64,000 bases of DNA from NCBI RefSeq assembly GCF_900497695.1, contig NZ_UIDD01000008.1, positions 1 through 64,000 of the forward strand, written 5' to 3'. Position numbers and translations under genes: made by a program. Origin of the DNA: Pseudomonas wadenswilerensis (GTDB lineage Bacteria > Pseudomonadota > Gammaproteobacteria > Pseudomonadales > Pseudomonadaceae). This document shows positions 11,400 to 21,483 of the stretch, in pieces. The notes beneath the pieces were generated by a model. The model was not told where the DNA came from, did no database searches, and worked only from the letters and a program-made list of their open reading frames with translations. Every line of letters starts with the position of its first letter. The first letter of the stretch is position 1.

Positions 11400-11714
11400 A
11401 TGAAAAATACCCTGCTTTCACTCTGCACCCTGGCCACTGCGTTGAGCCTGCAACCGGCCCTGGCCGATGACGCACTGGCGTTGTTCCAGAGCAAGTCCTG
11501 TGTGGCCTGCCATGCCGTCGACGCCAAGCTGGTAGGCCCGGCGCTCAAGGAGGTGGCAGCAAAGAATGCCGGCATCAGTGGCGCCGCCGATACGCTGGCC
11601 AGCCATATCAAGAACGGTACCCAAGGCAACTGGGGGCCGATCCCGATGCCGGCCAATGCGGTCAGTGATGAAGAAGCAAAACAGTTGGCCAACTGGGTCT
11701 TGAGCCTCAAGTAA
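11400..11714 (+). CDS. nirM: NirM, cytochrome c551
   Basis: This 104-residue periplasmic monoheme cytochrome donates electrons to NirS. A signal peptide (cleavage after LQPALA) is followed by CVACH and, near the C-terminus, by [26 protein letters not shown], which contains the axial methionine in the typical Pseudomonas c551 setting. It starts 24 bp after nirS with an AAGGAG site. Confidence 0.95.
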   Translation: MKNTLLSLCTLATALSLQPALADDALALFQSKSCVACHAVDAKLVGPALKEVAAKNAGISGAADTLASHIKNGTQGNWGPIPMPANAVSDEEAKQLANWVLSLK

Positions 11715-11733
11715 CCCACCCACGGAGGGCGTC

Positions 11734-12057
11734 ATGAATACTTACCGCTGTGTTGTAAGCCTGGCGTCCCTCCTGCTTGTTCCCCCTGCTTTCGCCGCGC
11801 CTGACGCCCAGCGCCAGGCGCAGCTCGAACACCTGCTGGCCCAGGACTGCGGCGCCTGCCATGGCCTGCACCTGACCGGCGGCCTGGGCCCGGAACTGAC
11901 GCCGGCGGCCCTTGCCGGCAAACCCCGCGATGGTCTGCTCGCCACCGTGCGCCTGGGCCGCCCCGGCACCGCGATGCCCGCCTGGGAGGCGCTGCTGAGC
12001 GCCGACGACATCGGCTGGCTGGTCGATCATCTTTTGCAAGGAGCATCTGCCCCATGA
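11734..12057 (+). CDS. nirC: NirC, periplasmic c-type cytochrome
   Basis: The 107-residue protein has a signal peptide (cleavage after PPAFA) and one CGACH heme site. It corresponds to NirC, which can donate electrons to NirS and is implicated in the last steps of heme d1 assembly. The stop overlaps the nirF start by four bases (ATGA), so nirC and nirF are translationally coupled. Confidence 0.92.
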   Translation: MNTYRCVVSLASLLLVPPAFAAPDAQRQAQLEHLLAQDCGACHGLHLTGGLGPELTPAALAGKPRDGLLATVRLGRPGTAMPAWEALLSADDIGWLVDHLLQGASAP

Positions 12058-13232
12058 TCCGACACGTACTGTTACCCGCCACCTGCGCGCTGCTGTTGTC
12101 CGCCTGTACCCAGGCACCGCTGCGCGGCACTGGCGACCTGGGCCTGGTGGTGGAACGCGCCAGCGCCAGCGTGCAGATCATCGACAGCAGCGCCGGCAAA
12201 GCCCTGGCGCGCATCGACGGGCTGGGCGATCTGTCCCATGCCTCGGCGGTGTTTTCCCGCGACCAGCGCTACGCCTATGTGTTCGGCCGTGACGGCGGCC
12301 TGACCAAGGTCGATCTGCTCCAGCAGCGCATCGACAAACGCCTGATCCAGGGCGGCAACAGCATCGGTGGTGCGATCAGCCAGGACGGCAAGCTGATCGC
12401 GGTGTCCAACTACGTGCCTGGCGGGGTCAAGGTCTTCGATGCGCACAGCCTTGAGCTGGTCGCCGACATCCCCGCCACCCTGCTCGCCGACGGCACCAAG
12501 CGCTCGCGGGTGGTCGGCCTGGTTGACGCGCCCGGCCAGCGCTTCGTGTTCAGCCTGTTCGACAGCGGCGAGATCTGGAGCGCCGACTTCAGCCACGGCA
12601 ATACGCCGCAGATCACCCGGTTTACAGGTATCGGCCAGCAACCCTACGACGCGTTCATCACCGCCGATGGCCGCTATTACATGGCCGGGCTGTTCGGCGA
12701 AGACGGCATGGCCCAGCTCGACCTCTGGCACCCGGAGCATGGGGTCAAGCGCGTGCTCGGCGACTACGGTCGCGGCCAGGCCAAGTTGCCGGTGTACAAG
12801 ATGCCGCACCTGGAAGGCTGGGCGGTGGCCGATAACCAGGCTTTCGTGCCGGCGGTCGGGCGCCATCAGGTACTGGTGATGGATGCGCGCACCTGGCAGC
12901 AGACCGACGCCATCGCCGTCGCCGGGCAACCGGTGTTCGTCAGCGCCCGTCCGGACGGGCGCCAGCTGTGGGTCAACTTCGCCTACCCGGACAATGACCG
13001 GGTGCAGGTCATCGATACCGAAACCCACAACGTCATTGCCGACCTCAAGCCAGGCCCCGCCGTGCTGCACATGGAGTTCACCGCCCGTGGCGACCAGTTG
13101 TGGCTGTCGGTGCGTGACGCCAACCAGGTGCAGGTCTGGGACCCGTACAGCCTCAAGCGGCTCGCCACCCTGCCGGCCACCGCCCCCAGCGGCATCTTCT
13201 TCAGCAGCCGCGCCCAGCAGATGGGGTACTGA
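12054..13232 (+). CDS. nirF: NirF, heme d1 biogenesis lipoprotein (d1-propeller dehydrogenase-like)
   Basis: NirF is a 392-residue beta-propeller related to the d1 domain of NirS and acts in late heme d1 biosynthesis in the periplasm. The N-terminus carries a lipobox (LLLSAC, Cys18), so the protein should be membrane-anchored. Propeller repeats such as DQRYAYVFGRDGGLTKVDL and PDGRQLWVNFAYPDNDRVQVID are seen throughout. There is no CXXCH. It lies between nirC and nirD in the conserved order. Confidence 0.94.
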   Translation: MIRHVLLPATCALLLSACTQAPLRGTGDLGLVVERASASVQIIDSSAGKALARIDGLGDLSHASAVFSRDQRYAYVFGRDGGLTKVDLLQQRIDKRLIQGGNSIGGAISQDGKLIAVSNYVPGGVKVFDAHSLELVADIPATLLADGTKRSRVVGLVDAPGQRFVFSLFDSGEIWSADFSHGNTPQITRFTGIGQQPYDAFITADGRYYMAGLFGEDGMAQLDLWHPEHGVKRVLGDYGRGQAKLPVYKMPHLEGWAVADNQAFVPAVGRHQVLVMDARTWQQTDAIAVAGQPVFVSARPDGRQLWVNFAYPDNDRVQVIDTETHNVIADLKPGPAVLHMEFTARGDQLWLSVRDANQVQVWDPYSLKRLATLPATAPSGIFFSSRAQQMGY

Positions 13233-13233
13233 G

Positions 13234-13692
13234 ATGCCGCTAGACACTCTCGAACGGCGCCTCATCCAACACTACCAACATGGCATGCCGATCTGCGCCG
13301 AACCCTACCTGGAGATGGCCCAGGCGCTCGGCTGCAGCGAGGATCAGGTCATCGCCTGCCTGCAGCGGATGGCCGGGCATGGCCGCCTGTCGCGCATCGG
13401 CCCGGTGTTCGAACACCGCCGCGCCGGCGCCAGCACCCTCGCCGCCCTGGCCGTGCCCGCCGAGCGCCTGCAACAGGTGGCCGAGCGCATCAGCCAGTAC
13501 CCCGAGGTCAACCACAACTATGCCCGCGAGCACCACTACAACCTCTGGTTCGTACTGACCGGGCCCGACCGCCCGCACCTGCAGCGCATCCTCGACGAAC
13601 TGCAAGCCGATACCGGCCTGACCCCGCTCGACCTGCCGATGCTCACCGCCTACCGCATCGACCTCGGCTTTGCCCTGGGAGACGCGCCATGA
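13234..13692 (+). CDS. nirD: NirD, Lrp-like siroheme decarboxylase subunit
   Basis: The 152-residue protein has an AsnC/Lrp-type N-terminal HTH ([17 protein letters not shown]) and a C-terminal ligand domain with [22 protein letters not shown]. NirD, L, G and H together decarboxylate siroheme to 12,18-didecarboxysiroheme on the path to heme d1; the YAREH histidine lies in the active-site region of this family. It begins two bases after nirF and overlaps nirL by four bases. Confidence 0.92.
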   Translation: MPLDTLERRLIQHYQHGMPICAEPYLEMAQALGCSEDQVIACLQRMAGHGRLSRIGPVFEHRRAGASTLAALAVPAERLQQVAERISQYPEVNHNYAREHHYNLWFVLTGPDRPHLQRILDELQADTGLTPLDLPMLTAYRIDLGFALGDAP

Positions 13693-14204
13693 GCTGTATT
13701 CTCGATCCCGCGCAAAGCCTGGCCCTGCGGCGCTTGCTTGAAAGCGGCCTGCCCCTGCTTGCGCGCCCCTACCAGCACCTCGCCCGGCAGATCGGCGCCG
13801 AAGAACAGCAGGTGCTGGCACAGATCAACCAATGGCAGCAGCAAGGCCTGTTCCGCCGCCTGGGCCTGGTGCTCAACCACCGCGCCCTGGGCTTTACTGC
13901 CAACGCCATGCTGGTGCTGGACATCCCCGACGCCCTGATCGACGAAGTCGGCCAGCGCCTGGGCCGTGAGCCGCTGGTCAGCCTCTGCTACCAGCGGCCA
14001 CGGCGCTTGCCGCAATGGCGCTACAACCTGTTCTGCATGGTCCATGGCCGCCAGCGCGAGCGGGTCGAGGCGCAGATCGCGGCGTTGCTCGAGCAGCACC
14101 TGCTCAGCGACCTGCCCTACCAGGTCTTGTTCAGCACCCAGGCTTTCAAACAGTGCGGTGGCCGCTTCGCCCCCGCCAGCAGCGGAGCAAGCGCCCATGG
14201 ATGA
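13689..14204 (+). CDS. nirL: NirL, Lrp-like siroheme decarboxylase subunit
   Basis: The 171-residue member of the NirDLGH decarboxylase family carries the B-type C-terminal domain with [27 protein letters not shown], as in NirL/NirH, in place of the NirD/NirG YxREH signature. It starts within the nirD stop (ATGA) and overlaps nirG by 8 bp. Substrate and partners follow from the known nir pathway. Confidence 0.92.
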   Translation: MSCILDPAQSLALRRLLESGLPLLARPYQHLARQIGAEEQQVLAQINQWQQQGLFRRLGLVLNHRALGFTANAMLVLDIPDALIDEVGQRLGREPLVSLCYQRPRRLPQWRYNLFCMVHGRQRERVEAQIAALLEQHLLSDLPYQVLFSTQAFKQCGGRFAPASSGASAHG

Positions 14205-14640
14205 ACTCGACCGCCGCCTGATCAACCGCCTGCAATTGGGCCTGCCGCTGGTGCCCCAGCCCTGGCAGGTGCTGGCCGAGGAATTGGGCAGCAGCAGCCA
14301 GCAACTGCGTGAACGCCTGCAACGCCTGCTCGACGACGGCACCCTGACCCGCTTCGGGCCAATGTTCGACATCGAACGGCTGGGCGGCGCCTTTACCTTG
14401 GCGGCGCTGACGGTGCCTGAAGCACGCTTCGAGGCCGTTGCCGCCGAGCTTGCGGCGATGCCCGAAGTCGCTCACAACTACCGCCGCGAACACCCCTTCA
14501 ACATGTGGTTCGTCCTCGGCTGCGCCAGCCTCGAGCACCTGGACCAAACCCTGCAGCGCATCCAGCAGCGCACCGGCCTGACCCCGCTCAACCTGCCCAA
14601 GGAGGAGACCTACCATGTCGGTTTGTACTTCCCGGTCTGA
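14197..14640 (+). CDS. nirG: NirG, Lrp-like siroheme decarboxylase subunit
   Basis: The 147-residue protein is a paralogue of NirD, with [19 protein letters not shown] at the HTH and [20 protein letters not shown] in the catalytic region. I chose the start at 14197 because the protein aligns from MDELDRR with NirD and the ATG overlaps nirL. It overlaps nirH by 26 bp. Confidence 0.92.
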   Translation: MDELDRRLINRLQLGLPLVPQPWQVLAEELGSSSQQLRERLQRLLDDGTLTRFGPMFDIERLGGAFTLAALTVPEARFEAVAAELAAMPEVAHNYRREHPFNMWFVLGCASLEHLDQTLQRIQQRTGLTPLNLPKEETYHVGLYFPV

Positions 14641-15115
14641 ACAGGCCCTGGCCCTGCGCCTGGTACAACTGACCCAGGCCGGCCTGCCGCTGGTGGACGA
14701 TCCCTGGGGCTGGCTGGCCGGGCAGCTGCACCTGAGCGTCGAGGCAACCCTGGCCCTGCTCAAGCGCCTGCAGGCTGACGGCGCCATTCGCCGCATCGCT
14801 GCCGTGCCCAACCATTACCGCCTGGGCTATCGCTTCAACGGCATGACCGTCTGGGATGTCGACGACGCGCAGATGCCCCGCCTGGGCCGGCTTATCGGCG
14901 CCCAGCCCTTCGTCAGCCACTGCTACCGGCGCCCGCGCAACGGCAGTTGGCGCTACAACCTGTTCGCCATGGTCCATGGCCGCAGCGCCACCGAAATCGA
15001 CAGCTACCGCGAACACCTGCGCTACCTGCTGGGTGATGCCTGCCGGGCCGACGACATGCTGGTCAGCAGCCGCATCCTGAAGAAAACCGGTTTACGCCTG
15101 CCCACCAGCCACTGA
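14615..15115 (+). CDS. nirH: NirH, Lrp-like siroheme decarboxylase subunit
   Basis: The 166-residue NirL-type subunit has QPFVSHCYRRPRNGSWRYNLFAMVHGR in its C-terminal domain. It starts inside nirG, indicating coupled translation, and completes the four-gene decarboxylase set. Confidence 0.92.
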   Translation: MSVCTSRSEQALALRLVQLTQAGLPLVDDPWGWLAGQLHLSVEATLALLKRLQADGAIRRIAAVPNHYRLGYRFNGMTVWDVDDAQMPRLGRLIGAQPFVSHCYRRPRNGSWRYNLFAMVHGRSATEIDSYREHLRYLLGDACRADDMLVSSRILKKTGLRLPTSH

Positions 15116-15129
15116 GCAAGGAGCGTCGC

Positions 15130-16308
15130 ATGTTGAGAATCAGCCAGTACCTGCGCGCCCTGGCCGGCCACGGCCCTGCCCCGCGCACCAGCCCACCGGG
15201 CAGCCCGCGCCCGCCGGTGGTGATCTGGAACCTGCTCAGGCGTTGCAACCTGACCTGCAAGCACTGCTACGCCACCTCGGCCGACAGCGTGTTTCGTGAC
15301 GAGCTGGATACCGAAGCGGCCCTGCAAGTGATCGATGACCTGGCCGATGCCGGGGTCAAGGTGCTGATTCTCTCCGGCGGCGAGCCGCTGCTGCGCGGCG
15401 ACCTGTTCCTGCTCAGTGCCCATGCCCGCGACCAAGGCATGTTCGTCGCCCTGTCGAGCAACGGCACGCTGATCGATGAGCGCAACATCGCCCAGGTTCG
15501 CGCGGCCCGCTTCGACTACGTCGGCATCAGCATCGATGGCCTTGAGGCCACCCACGATGCCTTTCGCCAGCTCAAAGGCAGCTTCGCCAGTTCGCTGAAG
15601 GCCATGCGCCTGTGCCGCGAACAGGGCATTCGCGTCGGCATGCGCACCACCCTGACCCAGGACAACCACGCCCAGCTGCCGGCTTTACTGGCGCTGATGC
15701 GCGACTGTGACGTGGGCAAGTTCTACCTCTCGCACCTGAACTACAGCGGCCGCGGCAAGCGCAGCCGCAAGCTCGACGCGCTGCAGCAGATGAGCCGTGA
15801 GGCGATGAACCTGCTGTTTGATCAAGCCTGGGATGATATCCAGCACGGCCGCGACAGCGACTTCGTCAGCGGTAACAACGATGCCGATGCCATCCTGTTG
15901 CTGCAGTGGACTGCGCGTCATCTACCCGAGCACTACCCGCAACTGGAGCAGATGCTGCGCGCCTGGGGCGGCAATGCCTCGGGCTGCGCCATCGCCAATA
16001 TCGACAACACCGGCGAAGTGCACCCCGACACCTACTGGTGGCAGCACTCGGTAGGCAACGTGCGCCGCACGCCGTTCCGCACCCTGTGGCTGGAGCAGCC
16101 CGATCCTCTGCTGTTGCGCCTGCGCGAGCATCCCCGGGCCGTGACCGGGCGCTGCGCCGCCTGCCATTGGCTGAGCATCTGCAACGGCAACACCCGCACC
16201 CGCGCCTGGGCCGCCGGTGACCTCTGGGGCCAGGACCCCGGCTGCCACCTGAGCGATGAAGAAATCGGCCTGCCGCCATCGGCGCGCATTCCTTGCGTCA
16301 CGCATTGA
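15130..16308 (+). CDS. nirJ: NirJ, radical SAM enzyme of heme d1 synthesis
   Basis: NirJ removes propionate side chains from the didecarboxysiroheme intermediate. The 392-residue protein has the radical SAM motif CNLTCKHC (Cys39, Cys43, Cys46), the GGEPLLR segment, and a C-terminal SPASM-like cysteine region (CAACHWLSICNG ... DPGCH) for an auxiliary Fe-S cluster. It is 14 bp after nirH with an AAGGAG site. It is cytoplasmic and part of the nir operon. Confidence 0.95.
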   Translation: MLRISQYLRALAGHGPAPRTSPPGSPRPPVVIWNLLRRCNLTCKHCYATSADSVFRDELDTEAALQVIDDLADAGVKVLILSGGEPLLRGDLFLLSAHARDQGMFVALSSNGTLIDERNIAQVRAARFDYVGISIDGLEATHDAFRQLKGSFASSLKAMRLCREQGIRVGMRTTLTQDNHAQLPALLALMRDCDVGKFYLSHLNYSGRGKRSRKLDALQQMSREAMNLLFDQAWDDIQHGRDSDFVSGNNDADAILLLQWTARHLPEHYPQLEQMLRAWGGNASGCAIANIDNTGEVHPDTYWWQHSVGNVRRTPFRTLWLEQPDPLLLRLREHPRAVTGRCAACHWLSICNGNTRTRAWAAGDLWGQDPGCHLSDEEIGLPPSARIPCVTH

Positions 16309-16380
16309 CAACCTGACCGGGCAAGCCGCCGACACAGGCGGCGACCCGGCGCCCCTGATGATGGAACAAGGAACGCCCTC

Positions 16381-17211
16381 ATGCATTGTGCCTCCGTTCT
16401 ACCTGCCGCCCTGCACTCGCCCTTCAGCCCCGGCGAAGTCGCCCTGGTCGGTGCCGGGCCCGGCGATCCGCGCCTGCTCACCCTGCGCGCCTGGAGCCTG
16501 CTGATGCAGGCCGATGCCGTGGTCTATGACCGCTTGATCAGCAGTGAACTGCTGGCCCTGATCCCGCCCGCTTGCCGCCGCCATTACGTTGGCAAGATCA
16601 GCGGCTACCACAGCCTGCCCCAGGCACAGATCAACCAGTTGCTGGTCGACCTGGCGGCCCAGGGCCAGCGGGTGGTGCGGCTCAAGGGCGGCGACCCGTT
16701 CATCTTCGGCCGGGGCGCCGAAGAACTCGACTTCCTCCTGCAGCACGGCATCGATTGTCAGGTGGTACCGGGCATCACTGCCGCCGCCGGCTGCAGCGCC
16801 TATGCCGGGATCCCCCTGACCCACCGCGACCTGGTCAACTCCTGCCGTTTCATCACCGGCCACCTGCAACACGACGGCGCGCTCAACCTGCCCTGGCAGA
16901 GCCTGGCCGACAGCAGCCAGACCCTGGTGTTCTATATGGGCCTGGCCAATCTGCGGCTGATCACCGAGCAGTTGATCGCTGCCGGGCTTGCCGCCGATAC
17001 CCCGGCGGCCCTGATCAGCCGCGGCACTTGCGCCGACCAGCAGGTGCTGCGCGGCACCCTCGCACACTTGCCAATGCTGGCGCGGCAATGCCCCGCCGCC
17101 ACGCCGACGCTGACGGTGATCGGCAAGGTGGTCGGGTTGTTCGCCGAACAGGCGCTGCGCCACCCGGCGCACTTTGCCGGTGCCGCGCTTGCCGCCGAGG
17201 TCGCACCATGA
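16381..17211 (+). CDS. nirE: NirE, uroporphyrinogen III C-methyltransferase
   Basis: NirE is a SAM-dependent methyltransferase making precorrin-2, the entry to heme d1. The 276-residue protein has the SUMT signatures [16 protein letters not shown] (about residues 22-37), [18 protein letters not shown] (about 98-115) and [22 protein letters not shown]. It shares an ATGA overlap with nirN. A 72-bp gap from nirJ precedes it, with AACAAGGAACG before the ATG. Confidence 0.94.
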   Translation: MHCASVLPAALHSPFSPGEVALVGAGPGDPRLLTLRAWSLLMQADAVVYDRLISSELLALIPPACRRHYVGKISGYHSLPQAQINQLLVDLAAQGQRVVRLKGGDPFIFGRGAEELDFLLQHGIDCQVVPGITAAAGCSAYAGIPLTHRDLVNSCRFITGHLQHDGALNLPWQSLADSSQTLVFYMGLANLRLITEQLIAAGLAADTPAALISRGTCADQQVLRGTLAHLPMLARQCPAATPTLTVIGKVVGLFAEQALRHPAHFAGAALAAEVAP

Positions 17212-18692
17212 AAGCCCTGGCCCTTGTCCCGCTGTTATGGATGGCTTCGGCGCAGGGCAGCGCGGCCCTCGACCAGGCCGCCCTGGACTATCAGCAGCAT
17301 TGCCAGCAGTGCCATGGCGCCAATCGTTTCGGTGCCAGCGGCCCGGCCCTGCTGCCGGAAAGCCTGAGCCGGATCAAGCCCGCCGAGATTCGCCAGGTGA
17401 TCGCCTCCGGCCGCCCGGCCAGCCAGATGAGCGGCTTTGCCAAGGTATTGAGCTCAGCCCGGATCGACGGCCTGGTGACCTACCTGCAACAGCCCCCGGC
17501 CATACCACCGACCTGGAGCGATGCCGAGATCCGCGCCAGCCACCAGGTGCTCAATGCCGTCGACAGTCTTCCAGGCACACCCCAGCACGCTGCCGACCCC
17601 CTGAACCTGTTCGTGGTCGTTGAAGCCGGCGATCACCACATCAATATCCTCGACGGCGACCGCTTCACCGTGCTGGCACGCTTTGCCTCGCATTTTGCCG
17701 TGCACGGCGGTCCGAAGTTCTCTCCCGATGGCCGCTTCGTCTACTTTGCCTCCCGCGACGGCTGGGTCAGCCAGTACGACTTGCACAACCTGAAACTGAT
17801 CGCCGAGGTGCGCGCCGGGCTCAATACCCGCAACCTGGCGGTGAGCAAGGACGGGCGCTGGGTGCTGGTGGGCAACTACCTGCCAGGCAACCTGGTGCTG
17901 CTCGATGCCCGCGACCTGACGCCAGTGAAAACCATCGCTGCGGTTGGCCAGGACGGCACGCCGTCGCGGGTCAGCGCGGTGTACACGGCACCGCCACGGG
18001 ACAGTTTCATCGTGGCGCTCAAGGACGTGAAAGAGGTCTGGGAACTGTCCAGCGCCGGCCAGCCCGACTTCGTGCCGCGAAGGATTGCGGCCGAGGATTT
18101 TCTCGACGATTTCTCCTTCTCGCCGGACTACCGGCAACTGCTGGCCACCTCCCGCAAGGCCAACGGCGGCCAGGTGATTGACCTCGACAGCGGCCAGGTG
18201 CTCAGCCGCATTGCCCTGCCCGGCATGCCGCACCTGGGCTCCGGCACCTGGTGGCGGCGCAACGGCGACTGGGTGTTCGCCACACCGAACATCAGCCAGG
18301 GCCTGATCTCGGTGATCGACCTCAAGACCTGGCGCCTGATCAAGGAGATCCCCACCCTGGGCCCGGGCTTTTTCATGCGCAGCCACGCCAACTCGGCCTA
18401 TGCCTGGACCGATGTGTTCTTCGGCCCCGACAACGACGCCATCCACCTGATCGACAAGCAGACCCTGGAAATCGCCCACACCCTGCGGCCGATGCCGGGC
18501 AAGACCGCTGCCCATGTCGAGTTCAGCCACGACGGCCGCTATTTGCTGCTGAGCATCTGGGCCAACGACGGCGCGCTGATCGTCTACGACAGCCAGACCC
18601 TCGAGGAGGTCAAGCGCATTCCCATGAACAAGCCCTCGGGCAAGTACAACGTCGGCAACAAGATCGAGTTTGCCGAGGGCACTTCGCACTAA
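17208..18692 (+). CDS. nirN: NirN, c-type cytochrome with d1-type propeller (dihydro-heme d1 dehydrogenase)
   Basis: NirN is a periplasmic NirS paralogue that introduces the acrylate double bond in the final step of heme d1 synthesis. The 494-residue protein has a signal peptide (cleavage near SAQGSA-ALD), the heme c site CQQCH (residues 32-36) and a d1-like propeller ending [20 protein letters not shown]. It is the last gene of the long nir operon and converges with hemN, with the stops overlapping. Confidence 0.94.
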   Translation: MKALALVPLLWMASAQGSAALDQAALDYQQHCQQCHGANRFGASGPALLPESLSRIKPAEIRQVIASGRPASQMSGFAKVLSSARIDGLVTYLQQPPAIPPTWSDAEIRASHQVLNAVDSLPGTPQHAADPLNLFVVVEAGDHHINILDGDRFTVLARFASHFAVHGGPKFSPDGRFVYFASRDGWVSQYDLHNLKLIAEVRAGLNTRNLAVSKDGRWVLVGNYLPGNLVLLDARDLTPVKTIAAVGQDGTPSRVSAVYTAPPRDSFIVALKDVKEVWELSSAGQPDFVPRRIAAEDFLDDFSFSPDYRQLLATSRKANGGQVIDLDSGQVLSRIALPGMPHLGSGTWWRRNGDWVFATPNISQGLISVIDLKTWRLIKEIPTLGPGFFMRSHANSAYAWTDVFFGPDNDAIHLIDKQTLEIAHTLRPMPGKTAAHVEFSHDGRYLLLSIWANDGALIVYDSQTLEEVKRIPMNKPSGKYNVGNKIEFAEGTSH

Positions 18693-20074
18693 ACGGTGCG
18701 CGAAAACTGGCCTTTACGCCCACCGCCCAGGTAGGCGTCAAAGGCCATGGCGGTGTTGCGCATCATCAAGTGGCCCTGGGGCAGCAACTGCAAGGCGTGT
18801 TGATCAAGCGCCAGCAACTGGTCATCCACCTGCTCGGCCAACTGCTCCAGGGCTTCGGCGAAGTAGTCGTTGAAGCAGATACCGTGCGCGGCCTGGAACC
18901 GGTCAAAATCGATGCGGCCATGGCACATCAGCTGGTTGATCACCTCGCGGCGCAGCAGGTCGTCGGCATTCAGGCGGTAGCCACGCTGGATCGGCAGCAG
19001 GCCCTGATCGAGCCACGCATAGTACTGGGACAGCAGCTTGACGCTCTGGCTGTAGCTGTCACCTACCTTGCCGATGGCCGACACGCCCAGGCCGATCAGG
19101 TCGCAGTCGGCATGGGTCGAGTAGCCCTGAAAGTTGCGCTGCAGGGTGCCATTGGCCCGGGCCAGGGCCAATTCGTCGTCCGGCAAGGCGAAGTGATCCA
19201 TGCCGATGTACACGTAACCGGCGTCGGTCAGGCGCTGGATGGTCAGCTCCAGCAGCTCCAGCTTGCGCTCCGGCGGCGGCATGTCTTCGCGGCGGATCAT
19301 CCGCTGCGCCCGCACTTGCTCGGGCAGGTGGGCATAGCTGTAGGCGGCGATGCGGTCCGGGCGCAGGGCGATGATCTTGCCCAAGGTCACGTCGAAGCTC
19401 TGCACCGTTTGCAGCGGCAGGCCGTAAATCAGATCGACGCTGACCGACTTGAAGCGCGCCTCGCGTGCTGCGGCCACCAACGCGTAGATCTGTTCTTCGC
19501 TTTGCCGGCGATTGACCGCCGCCTGCACAGCGGCGTCGAAATCCTGCACGCCGAAACTCAGGCGATTGAAGCCCAGGCCGCGCAGCATCTGGATTTGCCC
19601 GGTACTGACGGTGCGCGGATCGACCTCGATGGAAAACTCGTGATCGTCGCTGTCATCGAGGTTGAACGCCTGGTGCAGGCAGTCCATCAGTTCGGCCAGT
19701 TGCGCGTTGCTCAGGTAGGTCGGCGTGCCGCCCCCCAGGTGCAGCTGGGTCAGCTTGCGACTGCGCTCGAACAGCGCGCCCTGCAGGGCAATCTCACGCT
19801 TCAGGTAGCCCAGGTACTCGGCCGCGCGATGGGTCTTGCGGGTGATGATCTTGTTGCAGGCGCAGTAATAGCAAAGGCTCTGGCAGAACGGGATATGGAT
19901 ATAGGCCGACAGCGGCTTGGGCCTCGGCGCCTGGTTGCTGGCCTGCACGGCCTGCAGGTAGTCATCGACGGCGAAGGCCGGGTGAAACTGCGGCGCGGTC
20001 GGGTACGAGGTATAGCGCGGCCCTGGACGGTCGTACTTTTTCACCAGGGCGCGGTTGAATTCAAAGGCTGGCAT
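18689..20074 (-). CDS. hemN: HemN, oxygen-independent coproporphyrinogen III dehydrogenase
   Basis: HemN is the radical SAM enzyme that makes protoporphyrinogen IX without oxygen. The 461-residue protein has PFCQSLCYYCAC (the CXXXCXXC cluster motif with the extra cysteine), GGGTPTYL and the YPTAPQF N-terminus. I chose the ATG at 20074 (MPAFEFN) because the residues before it are an extension with no homology. This start lies 14 bp inside the upstream paralogue, so the two are translationally coupled and should share the DNR-box promoter at 21455. Confidence 0.94.
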   Translation of the reverse strand: MPAFEFNRALVKKYDRPGPRYTSYPTAPQFHPAFAVDDYLQAVQASNQAPRPKPLSAYIHIPFCQSLCYYCACNKIITRKTHRAAEYLGYLKREIALQGALFERSRKLTQLHLGGGTPTYLSNAQLAELMDCLHQAFNLDDSDDHEFSIEVDPRTVSTGQIQMLRGLGFNRLSFGVQDFDAAVQAAVNRRQSEEQIYALVAAAREARFKSVSVDLIYGLPLQTVQSFDVTLGKIIALRPDRIAAYSYAHLPEQVRAQRMIRREDMPPPERKLELLELTIQRLTDAGYVYIGMDHFALPDDELALARANGTLQRNFQGYSTHADCDLIGLGVSAIGKVGDSYSQSVKLLSQYYAWLDQGLLPIQRGYRLNADDLLRREVINQLMCHGRIDFDRFQAAHGICFNDYFAEALEQLAEQVDDQLLALDQHALQLLPQGHLMMRNTAMAFDAYLGGGRKGQFSRTV

Positions 20075-21395
20075 CGTGATCGACCCATTGCTGATGGAGG
20101 GAAAGCCCCGGGCTGCTCTGTTCGAACAGCTGGCAGATGGCATCCACTTCCACCCGGCCGGCGGGCAATATGCTGATGTAACGCGCTGACAACTCGACCA
20201 GCCCGGCCCGACTCATGGCCTCCAGCTGGCGCCAGGCGCTTGCAAAGTACTGGCGAAAATCCACGCCGTAACGGGCCTCGATGGCCTGGATATCCAGCTC
20301 CAGGTCACAGGCCAGGCGCTCGGTTACCCGCTGGCGCAACTGGTCATCCGCCTCGCAGCGCCAGCCTCGGCAGGTGGCCAACTGGTCGTTGCCCAGCTGT
20401 TGCAGGTAGTGCGCGAGGCTCAGGGCATTCTGCGCATAGAGTTCGTCGAACTGGCTGATCGCGCCCAGGCCCAAGCCGACATGGTCGCAGTAGCCGTGCC
20501 GGGTAAAACCCTGGCAATTGCGGCGCAGGCGCCCGCGTTCCTGGGCGATGGCCAGATCGTCGTCGGCGCGCACGAACTGGCCCAGGCCGATGTGCTGGTA
20601 CCCCGCTGCCGGCAGTTGCTCAAAACAGATGCGCCGCATCAGCGCCTTGTCCTGCTCGCTGCAGGGCGCTTGCCGGGCGCTGTGGGCGTAGCGCGCCGGC
20701 GCCTGGGCATAATCGAACACCTGCAGGCGGTCGGGCTCGAGCTCGATCAGGGTGGCAAGCTTGCGGGCGAAGCTGTCCGGGGTCTGCCAGGCGTGGCCAT
20801 AGCCAAGGTCGACACTCACCGAGCGAAAATCGAAGGTGCGCGCAGCATCGATCAGCGAATGAATCGGCGCCGGGTTCTGGCAACGGGCTGCCGACGGCAC
20901 ACCACCCTGGCCGCCATCGGGCACACCGATGCTGACATGGTTGAACCCCTGGTCACGCAACAGGCCCATGGTCGCCCAGTCGGTGTGATGCAGATCGACT
21001 TCAACGCCGTAGTCACCCAGTTCGTGTTGCAGAAAATTGAAGCGTTGGCGCAGTTGCCCCATCAACTGCTGCAGCACCTCGGGCCCTGGGGTAGCGCCGC
21101 TCAACTGGAACTGCTCAATGCTCTGGTCGGCTCCCAGGTGGCAGCCGACCAGCGCGATCTCCCGTTGCAGGCCGCGCAGATAGGCGTCTTGCTCCTGACT
21201 GTCGAGCCCGGCCGGCAGCTGCACGCCCAAGGACAACGGCCGGTGCTGCTGACGGCTGGCGCGCAGGGCGCGCAACACATCCAGCGAGCCGATGCCGGCA
21301 TGAAACCTGCGGGTATCGGCATGCCTGCCGGGCTCTCCCGGCCACTGCCCGTGCGGGGTGATCTGCTGCCGGTGGCGATGGAGTGAGTCAAGCAT
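20061..21395 (-). CDS. HemN paralogue lacking the radical-SAM cysteine motif
   Basis: This 444-residue protein aligns with HemN along most of its length. Shared text includes YLRGLQREIAL, QLSGATPGPEVLQQLMGQLRQRFNF, FRSVSVDLGYGHAWQTPDSF, YQHIGLGQFVRADDDLAIAQ, CQGFTRHGYCDHVGLGLGAISQFD and the C-terminal winged-helix part. Where HemN has the CXXXCXXC loop, this protein has only LSLGVQLPAGLDSQEQD, with no cysteine motif, and GGGTPTY is replaced by SGATPGP. It cannot bind a radical-SAM cluster in the usual way, so it may be a chaperone, heme carrier or regulatory partner of HemN. The start at 21395 is favoured by GGAG upstream. The DNR box lies 60 bp upstream. Confidence 0.8.
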   Translation of the reverse strand: MLDSLHRHRQQITPHGQWPGEPGRHADTRRFHAGIGSLDVLRALRASRQQHRPLSLGVQLPAGLDSQEQDAYLRGLQREIALVGCHLGADQSIEQFQLSGATPGPEVLQQLMGQLRQRFNFLQHELGDYGVEVDLHHTDWATMGLLRDQGFNHVSIGVPDGGQGGVPSAARCQNPAPIHSLIDAARTFDFRSVSVDLGYGHAWQTPDSFARKLATLIELEPDRLQVFDYAQAPARYAHSARQAPCSEQDKALMRRICFEQLPAAGYQHIGLGQFVRADDDLAIAQERGRLRRNCQGFTRHGYCDHVGLGLGAISQFDELYAQNALSLAHYLQQLGNDQLATCRGWRCEADDQLRQRVTERLACDLELDIQAIEARYGVDFRQYFASAWRQLEAMSRAGLVELSARYISILPAGRVEVDAICQLFEQSSPGLSLHQQWVDHDASL

Positions 21396-21454
21396 GGCGG
21401 GGCTCCGAGACGGGCTACGGAGCATCAGTGTCCGCCCGGAGCGGCCCAGGGGCC

Positions 21455-21468
21455 TTGATTTGCATCAA
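21455..21468. promoter_or_regulatory. DNR/ANR box upstream of the hemN-paralogue/hemN pair
   Basis: TTGATTTGCATCAA is a perfect TTGAT-N4-ATCAA palindrome. A class II start near 21420 would give a leader of about 25 bases before the 21395 ATG. Confidence 0.85.
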
Positions 21469-21483
21469 GCGCGGCGCGGCTGG

